From Candidatus Methanosuratincola petrocarbonis (ex Vanwonterghem et al. 2016) (GTDB taxonomy: Archaea; Thermoproteota; Methanomethylicia; Methanomethylicales; Methanomethylicaceae), in NCBI GenBank assembly GCA_001717015.1, contig MAGV01000077.1, forward strand, positions 9,625 to 20,171: 10,547 nucleotides of DNA, given 5' to 3'. Made by a program: the position numbers and the translations under genes. Below are positions 1 through 7,046 of this stretch, one piece after another; the stretch's first letter is position 1; every line of letters starts with the position of its first letter. Below the pieces are notes generated by a model that had not been told where the DNA came from, did no database searches, and worked only from the letters and a program-made list of their open reading frames with translations.

Positions 1-107
1 GTGAAGATGATCATTAGCACCCCGCCGCCGAGGCCTAGCATCGCCCCTAGGCTACCTGCGAATATGCCGAACAGCAGGATGGCGAGCGCCATCAGGTAGA
101 GTTCCAT
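1..107 (-). CDS. TauE/SafE-type membrane permease, N-terminal fragment
   Basis: The first 35 codons of a gene that runs off the left edge. The visible peptide is one strongly hydrophobic segment leading into Gly-Leu-Gly-Gly-Gly (about residues 25-29). A glycine-rich motif of this kind at the end of the first helix is typical of the TauE/SafE family (COG0730), whose members export sulfite, sulfoacetate or other small organosulfur anions across the cytoplasmic membrane; substrates are usually unknown. The ATG at 107 is preceded by GGAG (117-120, read on this strand) at 9 bases spacing, which supports this start. The gene is divergent from ilvD, with only 79 bases between the starts. Only the N-terminus is visible, so another small-helix permease is possible. 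Confidence 0.6.
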   Translation of the reverse strand, partial: MELYLMALAILLFGIFAGSLGAMLGLGGGVLMIIF

Positions 108-147
108 CAAGAGCCGCTCCGCATTTGATCAGCCGGTTGTCAAAGTG

Positions 148-155
148 TTATATAT
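148..155. promoter_or_regulatory. Shared TATA box of divergent tauE-like and ilvD genes
   Basis: TTATATAT reads as a TATA element on both strands. On plus, CAAAG just upstream resembles a BRE, and initiation about 26 bases downstream falls near 176-179, about 10 bases before the ilvD ATG at 187. On minus, initiation near 126 gives a leader of about 19 bases containing GGAG before the ATG at 107. No other good TATA candidate is visible in the 79-base gap. Sharing is inferred from spacing. Confidence 0.55.
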
Positions 156-186
156 CGATTCTTTTCAAATGGAGTTTGTGGTGCCT

Positions 187-1836
187 ATGCGCTCAGATGT
201 CATTAAAAAGGGCGTACAGAAGACCCCTCACAGGGCGCTCCTCAAGGCTCTGGGGCTTGTAGACGAGGAGATCGCGCGTCCGATAGTCGGGGTCGTCAAC
301 TCTTGGAACGAGATCATACCTGGCCACGTGCACCTTAATAGGGTCGCCGAGGCGGTCAAGGCGGGCGTGAGGATGGCTGGCGGCACGCCGCTCGAGTTCA
401 ACACGATAGGGATCTGCGACGGGATTGCGATGGGGCACGAGGGCATGAGGAGCCCGCTCGTCAGCCGCGAGATCATCGCTGACTCGGTCGAGGTGGTCGC
501 GAACGCTTATGCATTCGACGGTCTCGTCTTCGTCTGCAGCTGCGACAAGATCGAGCCCGGGATGGTGATGGCAGCGCTCAGGGTCGATGTCCCGTCGATA
601 TTCGTCACAGGTGGGCCGATGCTCTGCGGCGTCCACAAGGGCAAGAGGCTCTCGCTCGACATGACCTTCGAGAGCATAGGGGCATACCTCAATGGCAAGA
701 TGGGCGAGGACGAGCTCAGGGAGATAGAGGAGTTCTCCTGCCCAGGTCCCGGTTCGTGCGCTGGCATGTATACCGCTAATACGCTAGCATGCCTCATCGA
801 AGCCATGGGGCTGTCCCTGCCTGGAAGCGGCACTGTCCCAGCCGTCGACGCCAGGAGGCTGAGGCTCGCCAAATACGCCGGGATGAAGGTAATGGACCTG
901 ATAAAGGAAGGCATAACGCCGACCAAGATAGTCACGGAGGCATCGCTGCGGAATGCGATAACGGTCGACGTCTCAATGGGCGGGTCCACTAACGCGATAC
1001 TCCACCTGATGGCGATCGCGAACGAAGCGGGCGTGCCCCTGAAGCTCGATACTTTTGACGAGATAAGCAGGAGGACGCCCCAGCTCGTGAGCATGATGCC
1101 TGCCGGGGACGTGCCGATGGAGGACTTGGATAGGGCCGGCGGGGTGATGGCATTGATGAAGCAGTTGTCCCAGTTGGGGCTAATTGACCAGAGGCCGATC
1201 ACAGTGACGGGGGATAGCATTGGGAAGAGTATCGAGCGCGCTTTGGTGATCGGCAGCACGATAAGGTCTGTGACAGACCCTGTCAGGCCCACTGGGACGC
1301 TGGCTGTGTTGAGAGGGAACCTGGCGCCGGACGGGGCGGTAATCAAGACCGCTGGGCTGAAGAGGGCAAAGTTCGAAGGTCCCGCCATCGTATTCGACAG
1401 GGAGGAGGACGGGATAGCGGCGGCGACTGAGGGAAGGATCGCAGAGGGGACTGCAGTCATCATAAGGTACGAGGGGCCGAAGGGCGGGCCAGGGATGAGG
1501 GAGATGCTCCAGCTCACCTCGATGCTCGTAGGGATGGGGATAGGCGAGAAGGTGGCGATGATCACGGACGGAAGGTTCTCGGGCGCGACGCACGGAATGA
1601 TGATCGGGCACGCCTCACCAGAGGCTGCCGAGGGAGGACCGATCGCCGCAGTCCGGGACGGCGACATCGTGAGGATAGACCTGGAGAGGCGCATCCTGGA
1701 GGTCGGGCTGAGCGAGGAGGAGATCAGGTCGAGGCTTGCACGTTGGAAGCCGCCAGAGCCGAAGTACAAGAAAGGGGCGTTCTACAGGTACAGCCGGATG
1801 GTAACGTCTGCATCCACGGGAGCGGTCCTGAGGTAA
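187..1836 (+). CDS. ilvD: Dihydroxy-acid dehydratase (IlvD)
   Basis: Removes water from 2,3-dihydroxy-isovalerate and 2,3-dihydroxy-3-methylvalerate, the third step of valine, isoleucine and leucine synthesis, in the cytoplasm; it needs Mg2+ and an Fe-S cluster. The 549-residue length is normal. IlvD/Edd signature 1 is CDKIEPGMVMA (from C119, with K121); signature 2 is TDGRFSGAT (460-468). Likely cluster cysteines are C119 and C191 (in CPGPGSC, 185-191). Near residue 45 it reads IPGH, where plant-type [2Fe-2S] enzymes carry PCN, so it belongs with the E. coli/methanogen-like group. The reading frame is open back to a GTG at 145, but that codon overlaps the TATA box at 148-155, and the ATG at 169 lies before the predicted transcript start. 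The ATG at 187 matches the family N-terminus. No T-rich terminator follows. Confidence 0.96.
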   Translation: MRSDVIKKGVQKTPHRALLKALGLVDEEIARPIVGVVNSWNEIIPGHVHLNRVAEAVKAGVRMAGGTPLEFNTIGICDGIAMGHEGMRSPLVSREIIADSVEVVANAYAFDGLVFVCSCDKIEPGMVMAALRVDVPSIFVTGGPMLCGVHKGKRLSLDMTFESIGAYLNGKMGEDELREIEEFSCPGPGSCAGMYTANTLACLIEAMGLSLPGSGTVPAVDARRLRLAKYAGMKVMDLIKEGITPTKIVTEASLRNAITVDVSMGGSTNAILHLMAIANEAGVPLKLDTFDEISRRTPQLVSMMPAGDVPMEDLDRAGGVMALMKQLSQLGLIDQRPITVTGDSIGKSIERALVIGSTIRSVTDPVRPTGTLAVLRGNLAPDGAVIKTAGLKRAKFEGPAIVFDREEDGIAAATEGRIAEGTAVIIRYEGPKGGPGMREMLQLTSMLVGMGIGEKVAMITDGRFSGATHGMMIGHASPEAAEGGPIAAVRDGDIVRIDLERRILEVGLSEEEIRSRLARWKPPEPKYKKGAFYRYSRMVTSASTGAVLR

Positions 1837-2102
1837 ATTTCCTCGTAAAGGGAAACAAAACCCTCAAACCCTTCCTCAAAAAAAGAGCTGAATCTACAAT
1901 AATTGCAAAGGAGGAAACACTCCGCATAACACTAAAAATAGAAAAAACAAGGCAAACGAATTGAAAGACCTTAAAAATCTCAGACGAAAGCCAAACCAAA
2001 CCCAGACGCATTGTGGGGCAACTAACTGCTATAACAAAAAAATCGGAACCTACGAAGACGCCATAATAGCTACTCAACAAATACGAAAACAAATAAGCAA
2101 AA
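1837..2102. other. A+T-rich gap after ilvD; T-rich tracts on minus strand
   Basis: No credible gene is seen. The top strand is A-rich. Read on the minus strand it is T-rich, for example T7 at 2036-2042 and repeated short T runs at 2074-2102 just past the stop at 2103. These would serve as an archaeal U-tract terminator for the broken gene. Base composition matches the island to the right and not ilvD. Confidence 0.45.
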
Positions 2103-2763
2103 TCACTTCAAACAGTTCACATCAATAAACAAGTCAACAACTCGTTTGCTAAGTATGTGTTCTTCAAGACCAAGGCACCTGTGAAGCAAACGCAATGCTC
2201 CCTTCCATTCATCCTCAGTCCTCGGTCCATTCATTTCTGCATCATTTAGGAAATACACAGAAACGAAATATGCCTCAACCATGTTTTGCCGCAGAAATTC
2301 CACATGCGCAAGTCTATTCGCGTACTGATAGAATGCTATAGACCAGTCACAGTTTTTGAACCAAGCTTCTTCTTAGTCCATTTCAGACTCTCCTGTATTC
2401 GCTTTTTAGAATTTGGATCTGTAGCTTTCAACCAAGATATAAGCTCTGGAATGTGAGACTTAGATTCTACCAAGAAAACCTTTCCTGACCCGCTTTTGCC
2501 GATGCCATCCCAACGAGGTCCGCCTTTAGGCCAGAACTTACGCAAGCTCATAGCCAAATTGGACAGTTCGAGCTTTTCCAAGAAAGCATCATCATAGTAC
2601 TCTGCATAGTTGTCTTCTTTTTTTTTGGCGAATACCAGTATAGCTCTTCATCATTGGGAAGCCTTAGACTCTGCTTTAAAAATGAGTTGATTATGTTAGC
2701 ATTATCATTTATTAACTTCTGAATCCATTTTCGACTCCCCTTTTCCGCTCTCAAAAAGATCAC
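2103..2763 (-). pseudogene. Frameshifted hypothetical gene, possible PD-(D/E)XK nuclease fold
   Basis: Three minus-strand segments, 2763 to about 2620, 2620 to about 2354, and 2354 to 2103, join into one protein if a single A is added at each of two A runs: A9 (2618-2626) and A5 (2353-2357). The joined product is 220 residues. Its N-terminus has SRKWIQKLIN, the middle has FWPKGGPRWDG and VFLVESKSHIPEL, and the C-terminal part has FYQYANRLAHVEFL. These runs resemble an uncharacterised bacterial/archaeal family as I remember it; I cannot verify that here. Asp86 followed by E100-S-K102 has the spacing of a PD-(D/E)XK nuclease core, which is inference. Translation may start at the GTG at 2763 or, better spaced from GGGGGAGG (2764-2771), at TTG 2754. 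The gene is clearly A+T-richer than its neighbours, suggesting acquisition. It may be decayed, recoded, or a sequencing artefact at homopolymers. Confidence 0.65.
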
Positions 2764-3036
2764 CCTCCCCCAAACAACTCCGTTAAACGCTATGTGCTTT
2801 AAGTTTTATCTACTACACCAAGTCGCCTCCGCACTTCCAACTCAGCTCTTTTTTCTCTCGCCAGAGAAGCAAAAATGTGCTCGGTAAAACATTTCTAGCC
2901 ATAGAAAACCCTCGACAAAACATCGCAAAAATGCCTATCAATTTCAGCCCTCTCTATGAAACATCAAATTTTGTTTGAATAGGGTCTCCAGAAAAATTAT
3001 CCTCTTGTATCGAAGAATGAGCTGCGCAAACGATTG
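2764..3036. other. A+T-rich intergenic stretch between permease and broken gene
   Basis: Apart from the possible promoter near 2800 and a short T5 tract on the minus strand (2992-2996), which could end the permease transcript, nothing recognisable is present: no gene, tRNA, or long repeat. Composition shifts to G+C-rich near 3030, at the end of the permease gene. Confidence 0.4.
2797..2811 (-). promoter_or_regulatory. Possible TATA element of the frameshifted gene
   Basis: On the minus strand the sequence reads GATAAAACTTAAAG. Initiation about 25 bases on would fall near 2775-2780, just ahead of the G-rich ribosome site at 2764-2771. The whole island is A+T-rich, so a chance match is likely enough to keep confidence low. 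Confidence 0.3.
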
Positions 3037-4254
3037 CTAGTCGTGCCTGAGCGCCACCACAGGGTCCATCTTGGATGCGCGCCTGGCAGGGTAGAATCCG
3101 GCGAGCAGTGCGACCGCTATCGCGAACAAGAGCACAAGGGCGGCTATGTCCGGCCTTATTATCGGGGTATATGAGAACGACTGCGCGGAGCCAAAAGACC
3201 CAGCGGTCCTGCTGATGCCCGCGGAAAGGATGATGGGTATCACATACGATATCCCGGAACCGACCAGTATCCCGAGAACCCCGCCGATCACCCCCATCAC
3301 AGTCGCCTCGGACAGGAATATCAGCAGGACGTCGCTGTTCGTGAATCCGAGCGCCTTCAGCACGCCTATCTCGCGCGTCCTCTCTATCACGGAAACGAAC
3401 ATGATGTTCATTATCCCAAGCCCAGCCACGAAGAGCGATATGGCTGCGATCGCTCCAAGGAGGACTGTGAGCTGCCCCGTAATCGTCGAGACTATCTGCG
3501 TGATCTGCTTAACGGTGAGTATGCTGAGCCTCGTCCCGTATATAGCCTTGAGATTCTCGACTACATAATCGACCGAGTCCACGTCCACAGTCTTGACGAA
3601 GAGGGCATTGTAGCTGCTCCTGCCCGTAAGCGCCATCGCGCCCTTCAGCGACATGAAGAGGCTGTCGTCAACCGAGACAAGCGCGGACGTTCCGTAGGGC
3701 TCAAGGACGCCTACAACCTGGATAGTCTTCCTAACAGGGTTCACAAGCCCGATCTCAACTGTTGCGGACTGCCCCACCGCGACCATGGGGTATGTGAGGT
3801 CTTGGGGCTGCCTCACGGAGGACCCGACCGTGACCTCTGAGTAGCTCAGTGACTGGTAGAGCCTGCCTTCAGCGTACTTCACATCGCTTATCAGTATCTC
3901 GAACTCTGCACTGTCGACGCCCACGAGCGTGAAGAGGCGCGACGTCCCTCCGCCGTACACCCTCACCGGCGCAGTCACTACGGGCACCACATACTCGACC
4001 CCCGGTATCTGCAGGATCTTGTTCACGTCGGTCTGCGTCAGGACCACCGCGCCCGACGCTGGCCTGATGCTGATCGTGTTGGGCCCGAGCTTGTTCACCT
4101 GGTCGATGATGCTGGACTGTATCCCCTCCGTCTGGGAAACTAGCGCGATCACAGCCGCGGTGCCCACCATTATCCCAAGTATCGTGAGCGCCGCCCTGAG
4201 CTTGCGCTGCTTTATGCCGCGCAGGCCCCATCTTAGGATGTCGGAGGATTTCAT
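3037..4254 (-). CDS. MacB/LolC/FtsX-family ABC transporter permease
   Basis: Membrane half of an ABC exporter of the MacB type, which moves peptides, lipids or lipoproteins, or acts by mechanotransmission. Of 405 residues, helix 1 spans about 21-39. A large extracytoplasmic MacB-type domain follows (about 42-255), then three more helices at about 262-285, 313-343 and 367-387. After helix 2 comes the family hallmark NIMFVSVIERTREIGVLKALG. The C-terminus YPARRASKMDPVVALRHD is also diagnostic. Four helices with one large loop is the normal architecture. Its ATG (4254-4252) overlaps the previous gene's TGA as ATGA, implying translational coupling. The cognate ATPase is two genes upstream (6034-6750). 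The substrate cannot be told from sequence. Confidence 0.93.
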   Translation of the reverse strand: MKSSDILRWGLRGIKQRKLRAALTILGIMVGTAAVIALVSQTEGIQSSIIDQVNKLGPNTISIRPASGAVVLTQTDVNKILQIPGVEYVVPVVTAPVRVYGGGTSRLFTLVGVDSAEFEILISDVKYAEGRLYQSLSYSEVTVGSSVRQPQDLTYPMVAVGQSATVEIGLVNPVRKTIQVVGVLEPYGTSALVSVDDSLFMSLKGAMALTGRSSYNALFVKTVDVDSVDYVVENLKAIYGTRLSILTVKQITQIVSTITGQLTVLLGAIAAISLFVAGLGIMNIMFVSVIERTREIGVLKALGFTNSDVLLIFLSEATVMGVIGGVLGILVGSGISYVIPIILSAGISRTAGSFGSAQSFSYTPIIRPDIAALVLLFAIAVALLAGFYPARRASKMDPVVALRHD

Positions 4255-5987
4255 TGGTCGCTACCACGCTTCCTCCGCTTAATGAATATGGCTGCAACCG
4301 CGATCGCAACCGCCGCTGCGAGCAGATACGGCCAATAGGCGCCCAGGAAGGCGGAATACGCAGGCTCGGATGGCTGCGAAGCGCCGTTGTTAGCCTCTGC
4401 CACCTTAATATTCAGGGGGACCAGGAGGAAAGATTCTTGGATCTGGCCGAGGCTGTCCTTGTAGGTGTATGAGAGGTTCAGGGTGTAAGCCCCGGATGTG
4501 ACGTTCTCGCCCAACATGCTCAGGGTGAACGATGAGGGCACGTCCACAGCAATGTCTCCGATGAATATCCTGTCGCTCGAGGTCGGCCTAATTGCGCCGT
4601 TCCCCGATGGCGAGAGGATGGCGCTCTTGGCTGGCGCGGATCCGATGTTTATCATCGTGACCGAGACCGAGAATGGCTTGCCCTGGGAGATGTTCTGCGG
4701 GAATGTCGAGGTCTCGAGGACCACGAGGTTCACCTCCCCCTTGACCAGGATTCCGAGCTGCTTTGTCTCCTGCCTGGACCTAGAGAGGGAGTCTGTGTAG
4801 TATACTGAAGTGGAAAGCGAGGTTATTGATCCCGATGCGGAGGCCGGGACGTAAACGTTCAAATTGATTGCCTTCTCCTCGCCTGGCGCCATGCTCCCGA
4901 GCACCCATGTCCCGTCGCTGCCGATGAGCGCGAGCGAAGAGGAAGATGGGATTGAGATCGACCCGGACGTGGCCTGCGAGAGCCCGATGCCCAAGACGAC
5001 CCCGCTCGCCTGCCCAGCGCCCACATTTTTCACCCTAATCTCAAGCGCGTTCACCCTGCCAGCCACAAGCTCCTGCGTGCTGAGCTGGATGCTGAAGCTC
5101 GTCGCCTCCGAGGGCGCCGGGAGTGCCCTTGTTCCGGCGTACCTTGTCTCCTGCACGTATGTAAAGCCGTCAGTGTAGGCGAGCTGGACGGGGAAGAGGA
5201 AGACTGAGCCCGCGGTCGAGGGGAGGGCATAGAGCGTGACGGGTATCTCAACGGTCCCGTTCGCTGCAATCGAGTCGATTATCCACCTCCCCGAACTGTC
5301 GTATATGATGAACTGGGAGGATCCTTGGACGGTTCCCGTAGGGGTTGAGGTGAGCGCCGTCAGGAGCGAAGATGTGCCTGCCTGCGAGGTCCCCGCGCCG
5401 CTGCCGGGGTATCCCAAAGAGACAGAGATGTTGGTCGCGCCCCTCTTCCCGACATTGTCTATCACCAAAGTGAGAGTGTTGTTCTGCCCGGGGCTGAGCT
5501 CGCCTGGCACGATTCTTGGCACCAGCGTCGCCGAGTCCAAGTCCTTGTTGGAGACGCTGAAGCCGACAGATCGGGTAACGGATGTGGTGGCGACCGAGCT
5601 CTCGTTCCTGTAGCTGATTGTGAAGGAGATCTGGATTATCTGCCCGACTGCAGACGGGGAGACGTATACAGTCATGTTGAATTGAGCCTCCTCGCCCGGC
5701 TCGATCGCTGACAGGTTGTACCTGCCGTCCCCTCCGACGATCATGAGCAGGTTCCCGCCGGTGAGCGAGGTCCCTATGGATGCAGATGCCACCACCTCGT
5801 TTGCGGTGTTGTTGCCTGTGTTCCCCACCGTGAATCTTATGGTGTTCTCAGCCCCAGCGACTAGCGCCTGCGTGTCAGACCTGAGCGTTATGTTGACTGC
5901 GCACTCCGCAGTCGGGAAAAGAGGCATGATTAGCGCAAACACGAGCAGGATTGCCAAAGCGGGCTTCAGCCAATTCAAACGCGGCAC
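4251..5987 (-). CDS. Secreted, membrane-anchored COG1361/CARDB-type repeat protein
   Basis: A 578-residue cell-surface protein. The N-terminus is a signal peptide: RLNWLK, then a hydrophobic stretch, with likely cleavage near A30. Four Ig-like NEW3/CARDB-type repeats follow, at about 31-145, 152-286, 297-417 and 418-529. Each begins with a variant of LVAG...V.N.G and holds a PGEE or NGT turn. One helix near 551-569 precedes [11 protein letters not shown], so the repeats face outward. About eleven N-x-S/T sites suggest glycosylation. The frame is open back to 6098, but that would overlap the ATPase gene and put arginine-rich residues before the signal. GTG 5987 has GGTG 8 bases upstream and sits about 14 bases after the start predicted from the TATA box at 6022-6029. 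Lying between ATPase and permease, it probably works as their extracellular partner; this is inference. Confidence 0.82.
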   Translation of the reverse strand: MPRLNWLKPALAILLVFALIMPLFPTAECAVNITLRSDTQALVAGAENTIRFTVGNTGNNTANEVVASASIGTSLTGGNLLMIVGGDGRYNLSAIEPGEEAQFNMTVYVSPSAVGQIIQISFTISYRNESSVATTSVTRSVGFSVSNKDLDSATLVPRIVPGELSPGQNNTLTLVIDNVGKRGATNISVSLGYPGSGAGTSQAGTSSLLTALTSTPTGTVQGSSQFIIYDSSGRWIIDSIAANGTVEIPVTLYALPSTAGSVFLFPVQLAYTDGFTYVQETRYAGTRALPAPSEATSFSIQLSTQELVAGRVNALEIRVKNVGAGQASGVVLGIGLSQATSGSISIPSSSSLALIGSDGTWVLGSMAPGEEKAINLNVYVPASASGSITSLSTSVYYTDSLSRSRQETKQLGILVKGEVNLVVLETSTFPQNISQGKPFSVSVTMINIGSAPAKSAILSPSGNGAIRPTSSDRIFIGDIAVDVPSSFTLSMLGENVTSGAYTLNLSYTYKDSLGQIQESFLLVPLNIKVAEANNGASQPSEPAYSAFLGAYWPYLLAAAVAIAVAAIFIKRRKRGSDQ

Positions 5988-6021
5988 GGCGATCGCACCG
6001 CAATATTGTTGATGGAGACTT

Positions 6022-6029
6022 CTTTTATA
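6022..6029 (-). promoter_or_regulatory. Internal TATA box for repeat protein and permease
   Basis: On the minus strand the sequence reads AAGTATAAAAGA, a clean TATA box 5 to 12 bases past the ATPase stop codon. Initiation 25 bases on would be near 6001, leaving a short leader with GGTG before GTG 5987. It would let the last two genes be expressed without the ATPase. Confidence 0.6.
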
Positions 6030-6033
6030 CTTG

Positions 6034-6750
6034 CTACTTCGCAACTCTGACCTCCTCCTTCTCAATCTTCCCGTCCCTGAAGAACCATGTCCTGTCACAG
6101 TACGATGTTAGCTCGAGGTTGTGCGTGACCATCACAATCGTGACCCCCTTCTCCTCGTTGAGCCTCCTGAGGATCTCCATTATCTCATGGCTAGATTTGG
6201 AGTCGAGGTTCCCCGTGGGCTCATCCGCAAGAATTATCTGCGGCTCGTTGGCGAGTGCCCTCGCGATGGCCACCCTCTGCTGCTGGCCCCCGCTGAGCAT
6301 CGCCGGGCGATTCTTCTCGAAGCCCTTGAGCCCGACCATCTCGAGGAGTTCGTACGATCGCCTGCGCCTCTCTTCTGGGGGGACTCCGGCTGCGATGAGC
6401 GGCGTCTCGACGTTCTCTGCCGCGCTCATGTAAGACAGGAGGTTGAATGTCTGGAAGACGAATCCGAGCTTCCTGTTCCTGAGCTCAGCGAGCTTTTTGT
6501 CGTTCAGCTTCGAGATCTCGATCCCGTCTATAATCATCCTCCCCTTTGTGGGCCTGTCGAGGGCGCCCATGAGGTTCAAAAGGGTGGACTTCCCACTGCC
6601 CGATGGCCCGACTATGGCGATATACTCGCCCTTTTTGACGCTGAAGCTGACGCCGCGGAGAGCAGGGTAGTCGATCTGCCCGAGCCGGTAAACCTTCCAA
6701 AGGTCATCCGCGACCATGACTTCCGCAGAGCCGGCCCCAGGCGTGTTCAA
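6034..6750 (-). CDS. MacB/LolD-type ABC transporter ATP-binding protein
   Basis: Cytoplasmic ATPase that drives the MacB-type permease at 3037-4254. All catalytic motifs are intact in 238 residues: Walker [10 protein letters not shown] (48-56), Q-loop Q100 in FVFQTFNLL, signature LSGGQQQR (152-159), Walker B IILADEP (172-178), D-loop GNLD (180-183) and H-loop His210 in [12 protein letters not shown] and FQTFNLL are characteristic of the LolD/MacB/FtsE branch. The TTG at 6750 is chosen because GGTGG lies 9 bases upstream and a TATA box sits at 6804-6813; ATG 6717 is an alternative that would trim 11 residues. It is the first gene of the operon, and 46 bases separate its stop from the GTG of the next gene. 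Confidence 0.95.
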   Translation of the reverse strand: MNTPGAGSAEVMVADDLWKVYRLGQIDYPALRGVSFSVKKGEYIAIVGPSGSGKSTLLNLMGALDRPTKGRMIIDGIEISKLNDKKLAELRNRKLGFVFQTFNLLSYMSAAENVETPLIAAGVPPEERRRRSYELLEMVGLKGFEKNRPAMLSGGQQQRVAIARALANEPQIILADEPTGNLDSKSSHEIMEILRRLNEEKGVTIVMVTHNLELTSYCDRTWFFRDGKIEKEEVRVAK

Positions 6751-6803
6751 TGAGATAAACCACCAAAACAGCTTTTTTGTTATTGAATAGAACCATCCTC
6801 ATC

Positions 6804-6813
6804 AGTATATAAG
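6804..6813 (-). promoter_or_regulatory. TATA box of the ABC exporter operon
   Basis: CTTATATACT on the minus strand. Initiation about 25 bases downstream is near 6783, giving a leader of about 33 bases that contains GGTGG before TTG 6750. The core TATATA is symmetric, so weak plus-strand initiation near 6835 is also possible. Confidence 0.6.
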
Positions 6814-7005
6814 GAATGCTTTGCGCCGACTGTGAAAAAAGCCCAGCGGGCAGCAGAAGGAGGTCAGGATGGCGGGGGCAAAGGCAAATGTTGATCTCCA
6901 GGGGGAATAGGAAAGAAAGGCGGATGGGGCTGAGTTCAAAGACAAGCAAGGTATCTGCATTACGAGCGAAATTGCAGGAAGGAGCGAAAGTCAGGAAGGA
7001 TAAGG
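6814..7005. other. Purine-rich intergenic stretch; no supported gene
   Basis: This lies between two divergent promoters. The plus strand is purine-rich. A plus-strand frame of 72 codons begins at 6816, but it runs through the downstream promoter and has no recognisable family. A near-perfect ribosome site, AAGGAGGT (6857-6864), precedes ATG 6869, which opens a frame of only 13 codons (ending 6910). I see no RNA gene. Confidence 0.35.
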
Positions 7006-7015
7006 ATATTATATT
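7006..7015 (+). promoter_or_regulatory. TATA-like element for the beta-helix/DedA pair
   Basis: ATATTATATT lies about 25 bases ahead of a predicted start near 7036. That is immediately before GGTGG (7036-7040), which is 6 bases from TTG 7047. The leader would therefore be very short, which supports the TTG start. Confidence 0.5.
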
Positions 7016-7046
7016 GTACATAAGACCTTCTTAACGGTGGTATTTT

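Noticed and set aside
145..186. Upstream GTG start for ilvD
   Set aside because: It overlaps the TATA box and lies before the predicted transcript start; the family N-terminus begins at ATG 187.
507..1769. Long minus-strand open frame (420 codons) opposite ilvD
   Set aside because: It is antisense to a clear ilvD gene, serine/proline/isoleucine-rich as expected from a shadow frame, with no family motifs.
1724..2092. Hydrophobic minus-strand frame crossing the ilvD 3' end
   Set aside because: It overlaps ilvD antisense. Its hydrophobicity follows from T-rich sequence. No ribosome site or family is recognisable.
5988..6098. Upstream start for the repeat protein at 6098
   Set aside because: It would overlap the ATPase gene and add an arginine-rich, low-complexity stretch before a normal signal peptide.
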